From assembly GCA_937888485.1 (NCBI GenBank), contig CALAQQ010000252.1, positions 1 to 22,610 on the forward strand: a stretch of DNA of 22,610 nt, written 5' to 3'. The DNA comes from an uncultured Clostridia bacterium. Lineage in GTDB: Bacteria > Bacillota > Clostridia > Oscillospirales > Acutalibacteraceae. Below are positions 16,590 through 22,610 of the stretch, in pieces (the first letter of the stretch is position 1; every line of letters starts with the position of its first letter). The notes under the pieces are model-generated. The model searched no databases and was not told the DNA's origin. It saw nothing but the letters and a program-made list of their open reading frames with translations. The translations under genes were made by a program, and so were the position numbers.

Positions 16590-16799
16590 TCAGATGTTTC
16601 TGATTTCTTCAGGTTCAACAATTACATATTCACCTGCAAGAATTTCTTCGAGAGCTACACTTACGGGTTTTTCGGTCATAATAACCTTATTTTCTTCAGC
16701 TTCTTCTGCAATTTCTCTTGCTCTTTTAGCTGTTGCGGTTACAAGTGAATAACGGCTGAGATGGTTTGTGAGTACGCCTCTTAAATCAGGATTAAACAT
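16590..16799 (-). CDS. rpoZ: RNA polymerase omega subunit
   Basis: A 69-residue protein with the omega signature: an N-terminal segment, then SRYSLVTATAKRAREIAEEA and the downstream KPVSVALEEILAGEY. Omega wraps the beta-prime C-terminus and helps core assembly. Its start overlaps the gmk stop by eight bases, the usual Firmicutes gmk-rpoZ arrangement. Confidence 0.95.
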   Translation of the reverse strand: MFNPDLRGVLTNHLSRYSLVTATAKRAREIAEEAEENKVIMTEKPVSVALEEILAGEYVIVEPEEIRNI

Positions 16800-17403
16800 T
16801 ATTTATTACCTCGCTTAATATTTTTTTATTTCTTATTATTTTAAGTCTTTCCGCTTCAATTATCATTTCAATCCGGTCAACAGCATTATCAACCGTATCA
16901 TTTATTACAAGATAATCGTATTCAACCGCTCTGCGAATTTCTTCACGAGCAATTACAAGACGGTGATTAACCGTTTCTTCATCCTCCGTATTTCTGCCTC
17001 TGAGTCTTTCTTCGAGAACAGCGGTTGAAGGAGGCGCAAGGAATATGCTGACAGCATCGGGATAGAGTTTTCTGATTTTTTCCGCACCCTGAACCTCAAT
17101 CTCAAGGATGACTGCAAGACCAGCCTTCAACATTTCATCAACAGGGTCTTTTGGAGTACCGTAAAGATTATCGGCATATTCGGCATATTCAAGCATTTTA
17201 TTATCCGCAATTTTCTTCTCAAAATAATCACGGGTAACATAATAATAATGAACTCCGTCAATCTCACCTGCTCTTTTTTCTCTTGTGGTCATGGAAACTG
17301 AAATTTTGGTGTCGTTACGCTTTTCAAGGAGCTTACTTAATACTGTTCCCTTACCCGAACCTGAAGGACCCGAGAATATGATAAGAATACCGTTATCAGT
17401 CAT
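16792..17403 (-). CDS. gmk: Guanylate kinase
   Basis: The enzyme phosphorylates GMP to GDP. From the ATG at 17403 the protein has 203 residues, opening MTDNGILIIFSGPSGSGKGT with the P-loop, then SVSMTTREKRAGEIDGVHYY (GMP binding) and the LEIEVQGA core motif. A longer open frame reaches 17457, but GAGGAGG lies six bases before the ATG at 17403 and the extension merely retraces remA in another frame. The first eight bases overlap the remA end, and rpoZ overlaps its own end. Confidence 0.95.
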   Translation of the reverse strand: MTDNGILIIFSGPSGSGKGTVLSKLLEKRNDTKISVSMTTREKRAGEIDGVHYYYVTRDYFEKKIADNKMLEYAEYADNLYGTPKDPVDEMLKAGLAVILEIEVQGAEKIRKLYPDAVSIFLAPPSTAVLEERLRGRNTEDEETVNHRLVIAREEIRRAVEYDYLVINDTVDNAVDRIEMIIEAERLKIIRNKKILSEVINNV

Positions 17404-17668
17404 CTTCATCCTCCTCTTCATCGAGCTCATCCATATCGTCATTGAGTCTGTTGGCAACAGTTTCGCTCTGGAGATAGGTCAGGATAACATGGTCACTGTC
17501 GGTGATAATTACAGCTCTTGTTCTTCTGCCGTGAGTAGCATCAATAAGAGTTCCTTTTTCTTTACTTTCCTGAATGATTCTTTTTATTGGGGCGGATTCG
17601 GGACTTACAATGGCAACAAGACGACCGGCATTAACCATGTTACCGAATCCAATGTTGATTAACTTCAT
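17396..17668 (-). CDS. remA: Extracellular matrix regulator RemA (DUF370)
   Basis: RemA is a DNA-binding oligomeric regulator, known in B. subtilis to activate biofilm matrix and osmoprotection genes. The 90 residues show the family core INIGFGNMV, IVSPESAPIKRII, IDATHGRRTRAVI and DSDHVILT, including the basic Arg residues used for DNA contact (Arg16, Arg49, Arg50). The end is a strikingly acidic tail (MDELDEEEDEDD) whose codons also supply the GAGGAGG ribosome site of gmk. GGAGGG precedes its start. It sits between yicC and gmk, the classical order. Confidence 0.93.
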   Translation of the reverse strand: MKLINIGFGNMVNAGRLVAIVSPESAPIKRIIQESKEKGTLIDATHGRRTRAVIITDSDHVILTYLQSETVANRLNDDMDELDEEEDEDD

Positions 17669-17682
17669 TGCACTTCCCTCCG

Positions 17683-18561
17683 TTATTCAATATTCTGAAT
17701 TTGTTCACGGATTTTTTCAATTTCCGCTTTGATATCTACAACTCTGCGAGCAATTTCAACATCCTGAGCCTTCGACCCGATTGTGTTTGCTTCTCTGTTA
17801 AGTTCCTGAACAAGGAAATCCATTTTTTTACCGATTGCTTCATCAGAATCAAGAAAAAGTCGAAGTTGTGAAACATGACTGCGAAGCCTGACTGTTTCTT
17901 CGGCAACTGCAATTTTATCAGCAAATATTGCAGCTTCGGTAAGAATTCTCTGTTCATCAATATGAGCATCAGCAAGAAGTTCTCTGAGTCTGCCGAGAAG
18001 CTTTTCATTATACTCAGCAACAGTCTGAGGAGAACGTTCTTCAACAAACTCAACATTAAAAATAATATTATCAAGTCTTGAAAGAACATCCGCTTTAAGT
18101 CTTGAACCTTCACGTTCTCTCATAGAGATAAAACCATCAAGTGCAGACTGAGCAACAACACTTACAGCCGCCCAGATTTTATCTTCGTCTGCCGCCTGTT
18201 TTCTAACGGTAAAAATATCGCTTACTCTTGAAATATCAGATACTTTGATATCATTCTCAAGTCCGAAATTATCAGAAAGTTCCTTATAAGCATCCATATA
18301 ACCTTTAACAAGATTTGTGTTAAGCGAAATTATTGTATCGGGTTCTTCAACAGCTTCGATCTGAACATAACACTCCATCTTACCTCTTGTAAGCTTACCA
18401 TTGAAGAAACTCTTTAATTTTTCATCAAGAAAACCGTATGTTCTTGAGAGTTTGGAAGAAAATTCAAAATATCTGTGATTGACACTTTTTATTTCAACCG
18501 TAATATTCATACCGTCTACAAGCTGTTGTGATCTGCCGTATCCGGTCATACTTTTTATCAT
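17683..18561 (-). CDS. YicC/YloC family endoribonuclease
   Basis: 292 residues starting MIKSMTGYGRS, the family signature, followed by the VEIKSVNHRYFE segment. The C-terminal DUF1732 part holds KMDFLVQELNREANTIGSKA and the ending DIKAEIEKIREQIQN. YicC-type proteins are endoribonucleases (shown for E. coli YicC and B. subtilis YloC). The length equals the family's. GGAGATG lies before the ATG. remA follows after 14 bases. Confidence 0.93.
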   Translation of the reverse strand: MIKSMTGYGRSQQLVDGMNITVEIKSVNHRYFEFSSKLSRTYGFLDEKLKSFFNGKLTRGKMECYVQIEAVEEPDTIISLNTNLVKGYMDAYKELSDNFGLENDIKVSDISRVSDIFTVRKQAADEDKIWAAVSVVAQSALDGFISMREREGSRLKADVLSRLDNIIFNVEFVEERSPQTVAEYNEKLLGRLRELLADAHIDEQRILTEAAIFADKIAVAEETVRLRSHVSQLRLFLDSDEAIGKKMDFLVQELNREANTIGSKAQDVEIARRVVDIKAEIEKIREQIQNIE

Positions 18562-18589
18562 TTTTTTACATCTCCATTATTTACATTCA

Positions 18590-18910
18590 TTAATATCCGC
18601 AGTTGCACCCCGAAGTCAAGGCATCGGGAATTTCAACCGTAAGTATTTCATCTCCCGTAAAGCCAAGCCTTAAAAATGCAGGTGAAACATTTTTCTTTTC
18701 AATTTTTGCTATATATGCATATCTGTTGGCAGCATAATTCATAGCGGCTCTTGCAAGACCTTCAACAATAATATCATCGCTGCATTCAACAGATATAAAC
18801 ACCATATCAAAACCGTTGATTCTGAAAGTGCAACATCCGATTTCATTTTCATTTTCAACAGCTTTCATACCGATAACATCATCATTTTCAAACGGAATAA
18901 ATCTTATCAT
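18590..18910 (-). CDS. Small GNAT-like protein with Cys-rich C-terminus
   Basis: 106 residues. The middle and C-terminal parts (GLARAAMNYAANRYAYIAKI, then AFLRLGF) resemble the last helices and strand of a GNAT acetyltransferase, and the N-terminal half has alternating beta-like hydrophobic stretches. At 106 residues it is shorter than a full GNAT domain (about 140-150), and I see no clear acetyl-CoA P-loop (Q/RxxGxG/A), so catalytic competence is doubtful. It ends in a CNCGY tail. Its start overlaps the pseudouridine synthase stop as ATGA and it lies 28 bases before yicC, linking the two halves of the gene string. Function unknown. Confidence 0.65.
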   Translation of the reverse strand: MIRFIPFENDDVIGMKAVENENEIGCCTFRINGFDMVFISVECSDDIIVEGLARAAMNYAANRYAYIAKIEKKNVSPAFLRLGFTGDEILTVEIPDALTSGCNCGY

Positions 18911-19656
18911 TTTGAACCACCGCCTGTTTTTAAACCAGCAGATTTGAATAAAGATTCAACCTCCTGAGGAGTAAGGTCTCTCCATTGACCCGTCTGAAGC
19001 ATTCCGAGTTTAACCGGACCGACAGCAATTCTTCGAAGTCGTGCAACTTCAAGATTCAAAGCTTCGCACATACGTCGAATCTGTCTGTTTCTGCCCTCAT
19101 AGAGAACTATTTCAAGAACTGCTCTACCATCATCCTTTGAAATTATGTAAACATCAGCAGGTGCAGTAAGTCTGCCGTCAATCTCAATACCTGTTGAAAG
19201 GATATCAACCTGCTCAGATGTAGGCTCAGGTCTGACGGTAACGCGGTATGTTTTGGGAACATGTTTTGAGGGGTGCATCATTGCATTTGCAAAAGCACCG
19301 TCATTAGTCAGAATAAGCGCACCTTCGGAAATTCTGTCAAGTCTTCCGACGGGATAAATACGTTCTTTGATATCTTTTACAAGCTCAAGTACACATTTTC
19401 TACCCAATTCATCATCGGTTGTTGTAACATAACCTCTCGGCTTATTCAGAAGAATATATCTTAGTTTTTTCTGTTTTGCTACTTTTTTTCCTTTAACTGT
19501 TACGGTATCCTTTTTGGGGTCAACGCTGTCACCAACCTGAGCAACGTGTCCGTTAACCTTAACAGAACCGTTTTTTATCATTTCCTCTGCCTTACGTCTG
19601 GAGGCAACTCCCGCTTCGGAAAGAAATTTTTGTAATCTTATTTTATTATCAGCCAA
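18907..19656 (-). CDS. RsuA/RluB-family pseudouridine synthase
   Basis: 249 residues from the TTG at 19656: an N-terminal S4 RNA-binding domain (IRLQKFLSEAGVASRRKAEE, then GSVKVNG), then the synthase domain with NKPRGYVTT, the catalytic motif GRLDRISEGALILTNDG (Asp107) and EGRNRQIRRM. Members modify 23S rRNA (RluB) or 16S rRNA (RsuA); RluB-type is more usual in Firmicutes, but I do not fix it. The TTG start is chosen because AGAGGTG (19663-19669) lies six bases upstream; the first eight bases then overlap the dac stop, a coupled pair. Confidence 0.9.
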   Translation of the reverse strand: MADNKIRLQKFLSEAGVASRRKAEEMIKNGSVKVNGHVAQVGDSVDPKKDTVTVKGKKVAKQKKLRYILLNKPRGYVTTTDDELGRKCVLELVKDIKERIYPVGRLDRISEGALILTNDGAFANAMMHPSKHVPKTYRVTVRPEPTSEQVDILSTGIEIDGRLTAPADVYIISKDDGRAVLEIVLYEGRNRQIRRMCEALNLEVARLRRIAVGPVKLGMLQTGQWRDLTPQEVESLFKSAGLKTGGGSK

Positions 19657-20833
19657 TCCGTTCACCTCTGAACGCCGTGACAAAGGCGTTATTTAAATAA
19701 TTTTTTAATTTAGAAAAAATTGAAGATAAGAAACTATATCTTTTATCATTTTTATTGTCCGGTGTTTCAGGTTTTGCACGCTCAACTGAGTCACATGCTA
19801 TAATCGGTATTTCATCAATAATTCTGTTATCAGATATAAAAACAGCATTTCCGACTATCTGACCATTTTTTATCGGTGCATACTCAAAAGATTTTACAAA
19901 AATCTTATATGTACAATAATCATCTTCGGGAATTATGCAGTCCCTTGAAAGCTTTATCGGAACAGATTTTGAATTACCACCGCATATTTTAAGCGAAAAT
20001 TTCTCCAAATCGCATCCGACTGTTAGCGGTTTACACTTTGAAAATCCGTATTCAAACATTGAAATATGGTCATTCCAGTCATCGCCTGCATTCAGAGTTA
20101 TGGCAACAAGAATTATTCCGTTTCTTTCTGCCGCACTCACAAGACACCGACCGCTTTTTTTAGTAAATCCCGTTTTTATTCCTATACAGTCGGAGTATCT
20201 CCATAACAATCGGTTATGATTTGTCAGAGTTCGTGCATAAGGCGGATTACCGTAAGTGAGTTTTGCAGTTTTCTTTGAACAAATATTTCTGAATTCGGGG
20301 TTTTTGATGCATTCCGAAGCAAGCAAAGCCATGTCATAAGCAGTCGAATAATGATTTTTATCATCAAGACCCGAAGCGGTAACGAAATTGGAATTTTTCA
20401 TTCCTATCTCCGATGCACGCTTATTCATGATTTCCGAAAAGCCATTAGGACTTTCTCCGAGTACATATGCAACCGTATTCGCTGCATCATTACCCGATTG
20501 AAGCATCATTCCATAAACAAGTTCACGAAGAGAAACACTGTCACCGGGTTTCAAACCCATTGAAGTCCCCTCAACCGAAACCATTTCAGCCGTCACAACG
20601 ATTTCTCTTTCAGGCGTTGCAGCTTCAAGAGCAATGAGCGACGTCATAATTTTGGTTGTACTTGCCATGGATAGTCTTTTATTTTCATTCTTCGAAAACA
20701 GAACTTTACCGTTATTTACACACATAAGGACAGCACTCTGAGCGGAAACTCCAAGTTCAAATCCATAAGAAGATATCGGACTGATAAACAAACTTAAAAA
20801 TGATAACAATAAAGAAAGTAATTTCTTTTTCAC
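19649..20833 (-). CDS. D-alanyl-D-alanine carboxypeptidase, PBP5/DacF type
   Basis: A low-molecular-weight penicillin-binding protein that trims the terminal D-Ala of peptidoglycan stems. From the GTG at 20833 the protein has 394 residues: a signal peptide (KKKLLSLLLSF then hydrophobic to about residue 24), the SxxK motif STTK (58-61), SGN (113-115) and KTG (220-222), a PBP5 C-terminal beta domain (from about 270) and a terminal amphipathic stretch (FLSSIFSKLKNYLNNAF) fit for membrane anchoring. GTG is preferred because GGGTGA lies five bases upstream and the signal peptide then starts with Lys. The place next to gerW suggests the sporulation-linked DacF branch, but that is inference. Confidence 0.92.
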   Translation of the reverse strand: MKKKLLSLLLSFLSLFISPISSYGFELGVSAQSAVLMCVNNGKVLFSKNENKRLSMASTTKIMTSLIALEAATPEREIVVTAEMVSVEGTSMGLKPGDSVSLRELVYGMMLQSGNDAANTVAYVLGESPNGFSEIMNKRASEIGMKNSNFVTASGLDDKNHYSTAYDMALLASECIKNPEFRNICSKKTAKLTYGNPPYARTLTNHNRLLWRYSDCIGIKTGFTKKSGRCLVSAAERNGIILVAITLNAGDDWNDHISMFEYGFSKCKPLTVGCDLEKFSLKICGGNSKSVPIKLSRDCIIPEDDYCTYKIFVKSFEYAPIKNGQIVGNAVFISDNRIIDEIPIIACDSVERAKPETPDNKNDKRYSFLSSIFSKLKNYLNNAFVTAFRGERIG

Positions 20834-20894
20834 ATATCTCACCCTTGCATAATTCAAATATTAAAATATATGCATAGGTAATGGATTTTAATTA

Positions 20895-21326
20895 TCAGAC
20901 TGTAGGCTCTGCGGAATTCATATAATCGTTGATTGCATCATCAACAGTCTTATCCTTGTTTTTAAGCTGACTTATAACATCTGTTGCCTTATCAACAATA
21001 TCCGGAACCATACCGATAACTCTTTCAACAGAACCTTCTGCTGCGTTTATATACTTAACCGAAACGTTTCCGTTATTAATAACAAGGAATGCGACAGGTG
21101 AAATTGTTATACCTGCTCCGCCGCCACCGCCGAAAAGTTCCTGATTGCTCTTTGAAGGGAAATCTGTTCCGCCCGAAGCAAAACCGTATGTTACCTTTGA
21201 AACAGGAATAATCTGAATTGTATCGCTGATTTTAATAGGTTCACCTATTATTGTGCTGACATCTACAAGATCTTTTATTTTCTCAATTGATGTGCCGAGA
21301 ATTCCTGATGCTGACTGTTCTTTCAT
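20895..21326 (-). CDS. gerW: GerW family sporulation protein (YtfJ)
   Basis: 143 residues matching the GerW/YtfJ family: an N-terminal helix, VSTIIGEPIKISDTIQIIPV, VTYGFASGG, a glycine run (FGGGGGAGI) and SPVAFLVINNGNV. In B. subtilis YtfJ/GerW is made in the forespore and needed for germination with some nutrients. The DUF2953 neighbour upstream is the partner also seen in B. subtilis (ytfI-ytfJ). AAGGAAGG precedes the ATG. Its presence, with SpoVM, supports a spore-forming host. Confidence 0.92.
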   Translation of the reverse strand: MKEQSASGILGTSIEKIKDLVDVSTIIGEPIKISDTIQIIPVSKVTYGFASGGTDFPSKSNQELFGGGGGAGITISPVAFLVINNGNVSVKYINAAEGSVERVIGMVPDIVDKATDVISQLKNKDKTVDDAINDYMNSAEPTV

Positions 21327-21355
21327 TTTGTTGCCTTCCTTTCATGAATCCGTGA

Positions 21356-22072
21356 TTACACGGTCTGTTGTGAATTTTGGTTTGCTGAGTTTTCTTCGGG
21401 TTTCTTTTTGCCGTTGAGAATGAATTTCACACCTGCACCGAAAATCAGCCTGAACACAAGTGCAATACCTGCATTGATGATTTTTCTCGGACAGATGTTC
21501 ATTTCGGCATAAAGTTCACCTTTGTTCTTGTTTGCAAGAAAATCGGGGTCAACCGAAACGTCGTACTTTTTTACATAGTTGTGTGAACAGATATAACCGA
21601 ACACGGGGTATACCTTTGCACAGGTTTCGCCGTATTCAATCGCGGTTCTCGCCGCGTCACGCTTTGCTATAACGATGTGGAGTATAAGCGTATCAAACTT
21701 AACAGAGTGGAAAAGTGCCGCGCCCATTTTACCGAGATACCTGCCGATGTTTGTGATGATATCCATAAGGCCGTCGTACCCATTTGCTTTGACCATGTCC
21801 ATTATCGGATTCGGCTTTTTCTCTTTTGGCGTTTCGTCTTGCGGCTTTTCTTCTTTGGGCTTTTCTTCTTTCGGCTTCTTTTCTTTCTTTGGTTTCTTTT
21901 CCTTTTTCTCCTTTTTATCAACCGGGAGAATTCCTATTTTAAGAAAGAGCCATTTGACCTTAAGAGTAATGTATTCTTCATACTCAACACTGACTTTAAG
22001 TGGCACAGAGAGCAGTGCAACAAAAAACAGTATTATTCCACATAATATGCCTAAAAACACCATCTTCTGCAC
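21356..22072 (-). CDS. DUF2953 membrane protein (YtfI-like)
   Basis: 238 residues: an N-terminal membrane anchor (about 5-23), the typical SVPLKVSVEYEEYITLKVKWLF beta segment in outline, a low-complexity Lys/Glu/Pro linker (about 53-88, built of KKEKKP- and KPKEE-like units), and a C-terminal DUF2953 region with HIVIAKRDAARTAIEYG and SVDPDF, ending in a Gln/Asn-rich tail. Function is unknown; it is generally found next to gerW and is thought to be sporulation related. GC content rises here relative to the genes at lower coordinates. It lies 29 bases before gerW. Confidence 0.85.
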   Translation of the reverse strand: MQKMVFLGILCGIILFFVALLSVPLKVSVEYEEYITLKVKWLFLKIGILPVDKKEKKEKKPKKEKKPKEEKPKEEKPQDETPKEKKPNPIMDMVKANGYDGLMDIITNIGRYLGKMGAALFHSVKFDTLILHIVIAKRDAARTAIEYGETCAKVYPVFGYICSHNYVKKYDVSVDPDFLANKNKGELYAEMNICPRKIINAGIALVFRLIFGAGVKFILNGKKKPEENSANQNSQQTV

Positions 22073-22093
22073 CCCCTGTGTATATTTTATACT

Positions 22094-22122
22094 ATGTTAC
22101 ATTAAAAATCAGTTTTCGTCAA
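22094..22122 (-). promoter_or_regulatory. Possible vegetative promoter before the DUF2953-gerW unit
   Basis: On the minus strand TTGACG (22117-22122) and TAACAT (22094-22099) are spaced by 17 bases, fair matches to -35 and -10 boxes. They lie in the 73-base gap between scpB and the DUF2953 gene. The same gap holds an imperfect hairpin (22111-22139) followed by GATTTTT that might weakly terminate scpB transcripts. Both readings rest on short matches. Confidence 0.35.
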
Positions 22123-22145
22123 CCTTTTGACAAAAAACTTTATAC

Positions 22146-22497
22146 TTACTGAGTGCTTGAGCTTTCATCGGAAGCGGTCTGTATTTGTGCTTCGGCGGCC
22201 GACACCTCTGCAACTGCTGCCTCGGTTTCTTTAAAGGTCATCTGCTCACCGTCAGAAATAGGCGGAAGCTCATCAAGCGAAGAAATGCAGAAGCAACGGA
22301 GAAATTCGGGCGTCGTGCCGTAAATCAGCGGTCTGCCGGGAAGGTCAAGTCTTCCCTTTTCTTCAATCAGTGATTTCTGGCAAAGTGAAGCGATTACACC
22401 TGAGCAATCAACACCCCTCACCTGCTCAACAAAGGATTTTGTGACAGGCTGATTGTATGCCACAATAGCAAGCACCTCAAAGGCTGCCGAGCTGCTT
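22146..22497 (-). CDS. scpB: Segregation and condensation protein B, 5' end missing
   Basis: ScpB partners ScpA and SMC in the condensin complex. The recognisable part is the second winged-helix domain: SSAAFEVLAIVAYNQPVTKS, VRGVDCSGVIASL, EKGRLDLPGRPLIYGTTPEFL, then CISSLDELPPI and an acidic/Ser-rich tail. The open frame runs on to the window edge, but beyond about 22497 it gives a Pro/Ser/Ala/Ile-rich sequence unlike ScpB, and the plus strand there encodes a GlmL-like protein instead. The first winged-helix domain (about 90 residues) is therefore absent. I end the feature at the last residues that fit ScpB; a GTG at 22562 in this frame is not a credible native start. Confidence 0.85.
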
Positions 22498-22610
22498 TCC
22501 GATATAATGATGCCGACGCCTGCGGCGGTGCTTGCCGCAATGGAGCTGCTCGGACGTGGCACGAAGTCGGAGGACGGTATCGGTGAGCTTGTCGGAATTG
22601 ACGTTGGCGG
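22480..22610 (+). CDS. GlmL/MutL-like glutamate mutase accessory protein, internal fragment
   Basis: The plus strand reads without stop through IMMPTPAAVLAAMELL, a charged turn, GIGELVGIDVGG, up to the window edge. This matches the phosphate-binding region of the GlmL/MutL family (methylaspartate mutase accessory proteins, ASKHA fold), where a MPTPAAVL-like stretch is followed about 20 residues later by VVDVGGATTD. Both ends are missing: the 3' part by the window edge, the 5' part by the join to scpB. Local GC is clearly higher (roughly 60%) than in the rest of the window. The call rests on a short stretch from memory of the family. Confidence 0.55.

Noticed and set aside
21675..22130. Plus-strand frames rich in Phe/Ser/Gly opposite the DUF2953 gene
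   Set aside because: They are the complement of the Lys/Glu/Pro repeat tract; low complexity and no start signal.
1..22610. CRISPR array, tRNA, rRNA, insertion sequence or riboswitch
   Set aside because: Looked for on both strands; I saw no regularly spaced repeats, cloverleaf sequences, transposase frames or long structured leaders. Intergenic space is too short in most places.

Overview
The window reads as a low-GC (mostly about 36-40% by eye) endospore-forming Clostridia chromosome, most like Oscillospirales/Ruminococcaceae (inference). Support comes from the conserved Firmicutes gene order yicC/yloC-remA-gmk-rpoZ-priA-def-fmt-rsmB-rlmN-prpC-prkC-rsgA, from GerW, and from an unmarked 29-codon spoVM gene at the end of that string. 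Nearly all genes lie on the minus strand, so transcription runs from high to low coordinates.

Right part (22.5 kb down to 18.6 kb): scpB (its 5' end lost at a junction near 22490), a DUF2953 membrane protein, gerW, a DacF-type D-Ala-D-Ala carboxypeptidase, an RsuA/RluB-family pseudouridine synthase and a small acetyltransferase-like protein. This is a sporulation, envelope and chromosome-segregation cluster. The last 100 bases on the plus strand encode a piece of a GlmL/MutL-like (glutamate mutase accessory) protein, so the scpB-side sequence ends abruptly.

Middle (18.6 kb down to 5.35 kb): YicC/YloC RNase, RemA, guanylate kinase, RNAP omega, PriA, peptide deformylase, Fmt, a YugP-type metallopeptidase, RsmB, RlmN, PrpC phosphatase, PrkC PASTA kinase, RsgA, then a 46-aa membrane peptide and SpoVM, closed by a strong hairpin terminator. 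Spacing is tight throughout, with many ATGA overlaps, so most of it is probably one operon or a few nested ones. It joins RNA/translation maturation, replication restart and Ser/Thr signalling. Relative to Bacillus subtilis, coaBC (between rpoZ and priA) and rpe-thiN (between rsgA and spoVM) are absent.

Next (5.3 kb down to 1.7 kb): a two-gene carbohydrate unit made of a cytoplasmic GH30 glycosidase and a GPH-type sugar symporter with an unusual 260-residue cytoplasmic tail. It ends at a bidirectional terminator shared with the convergent dapF remnant.

Left end (1-1.66 kb): a mosaic. The plus strand carries only the C-terminal half of dapF. It abuts, near 1250, an AT-rich minus-strand block (a truncated hypothetical protein, a zinc-ribbon protein, a terminator), followed by a C-terminally shortened DUF1349 protein. 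Both window ends therefore show gene-to-gene breakpoints, which are either real rearrangements or assembly chimeras.
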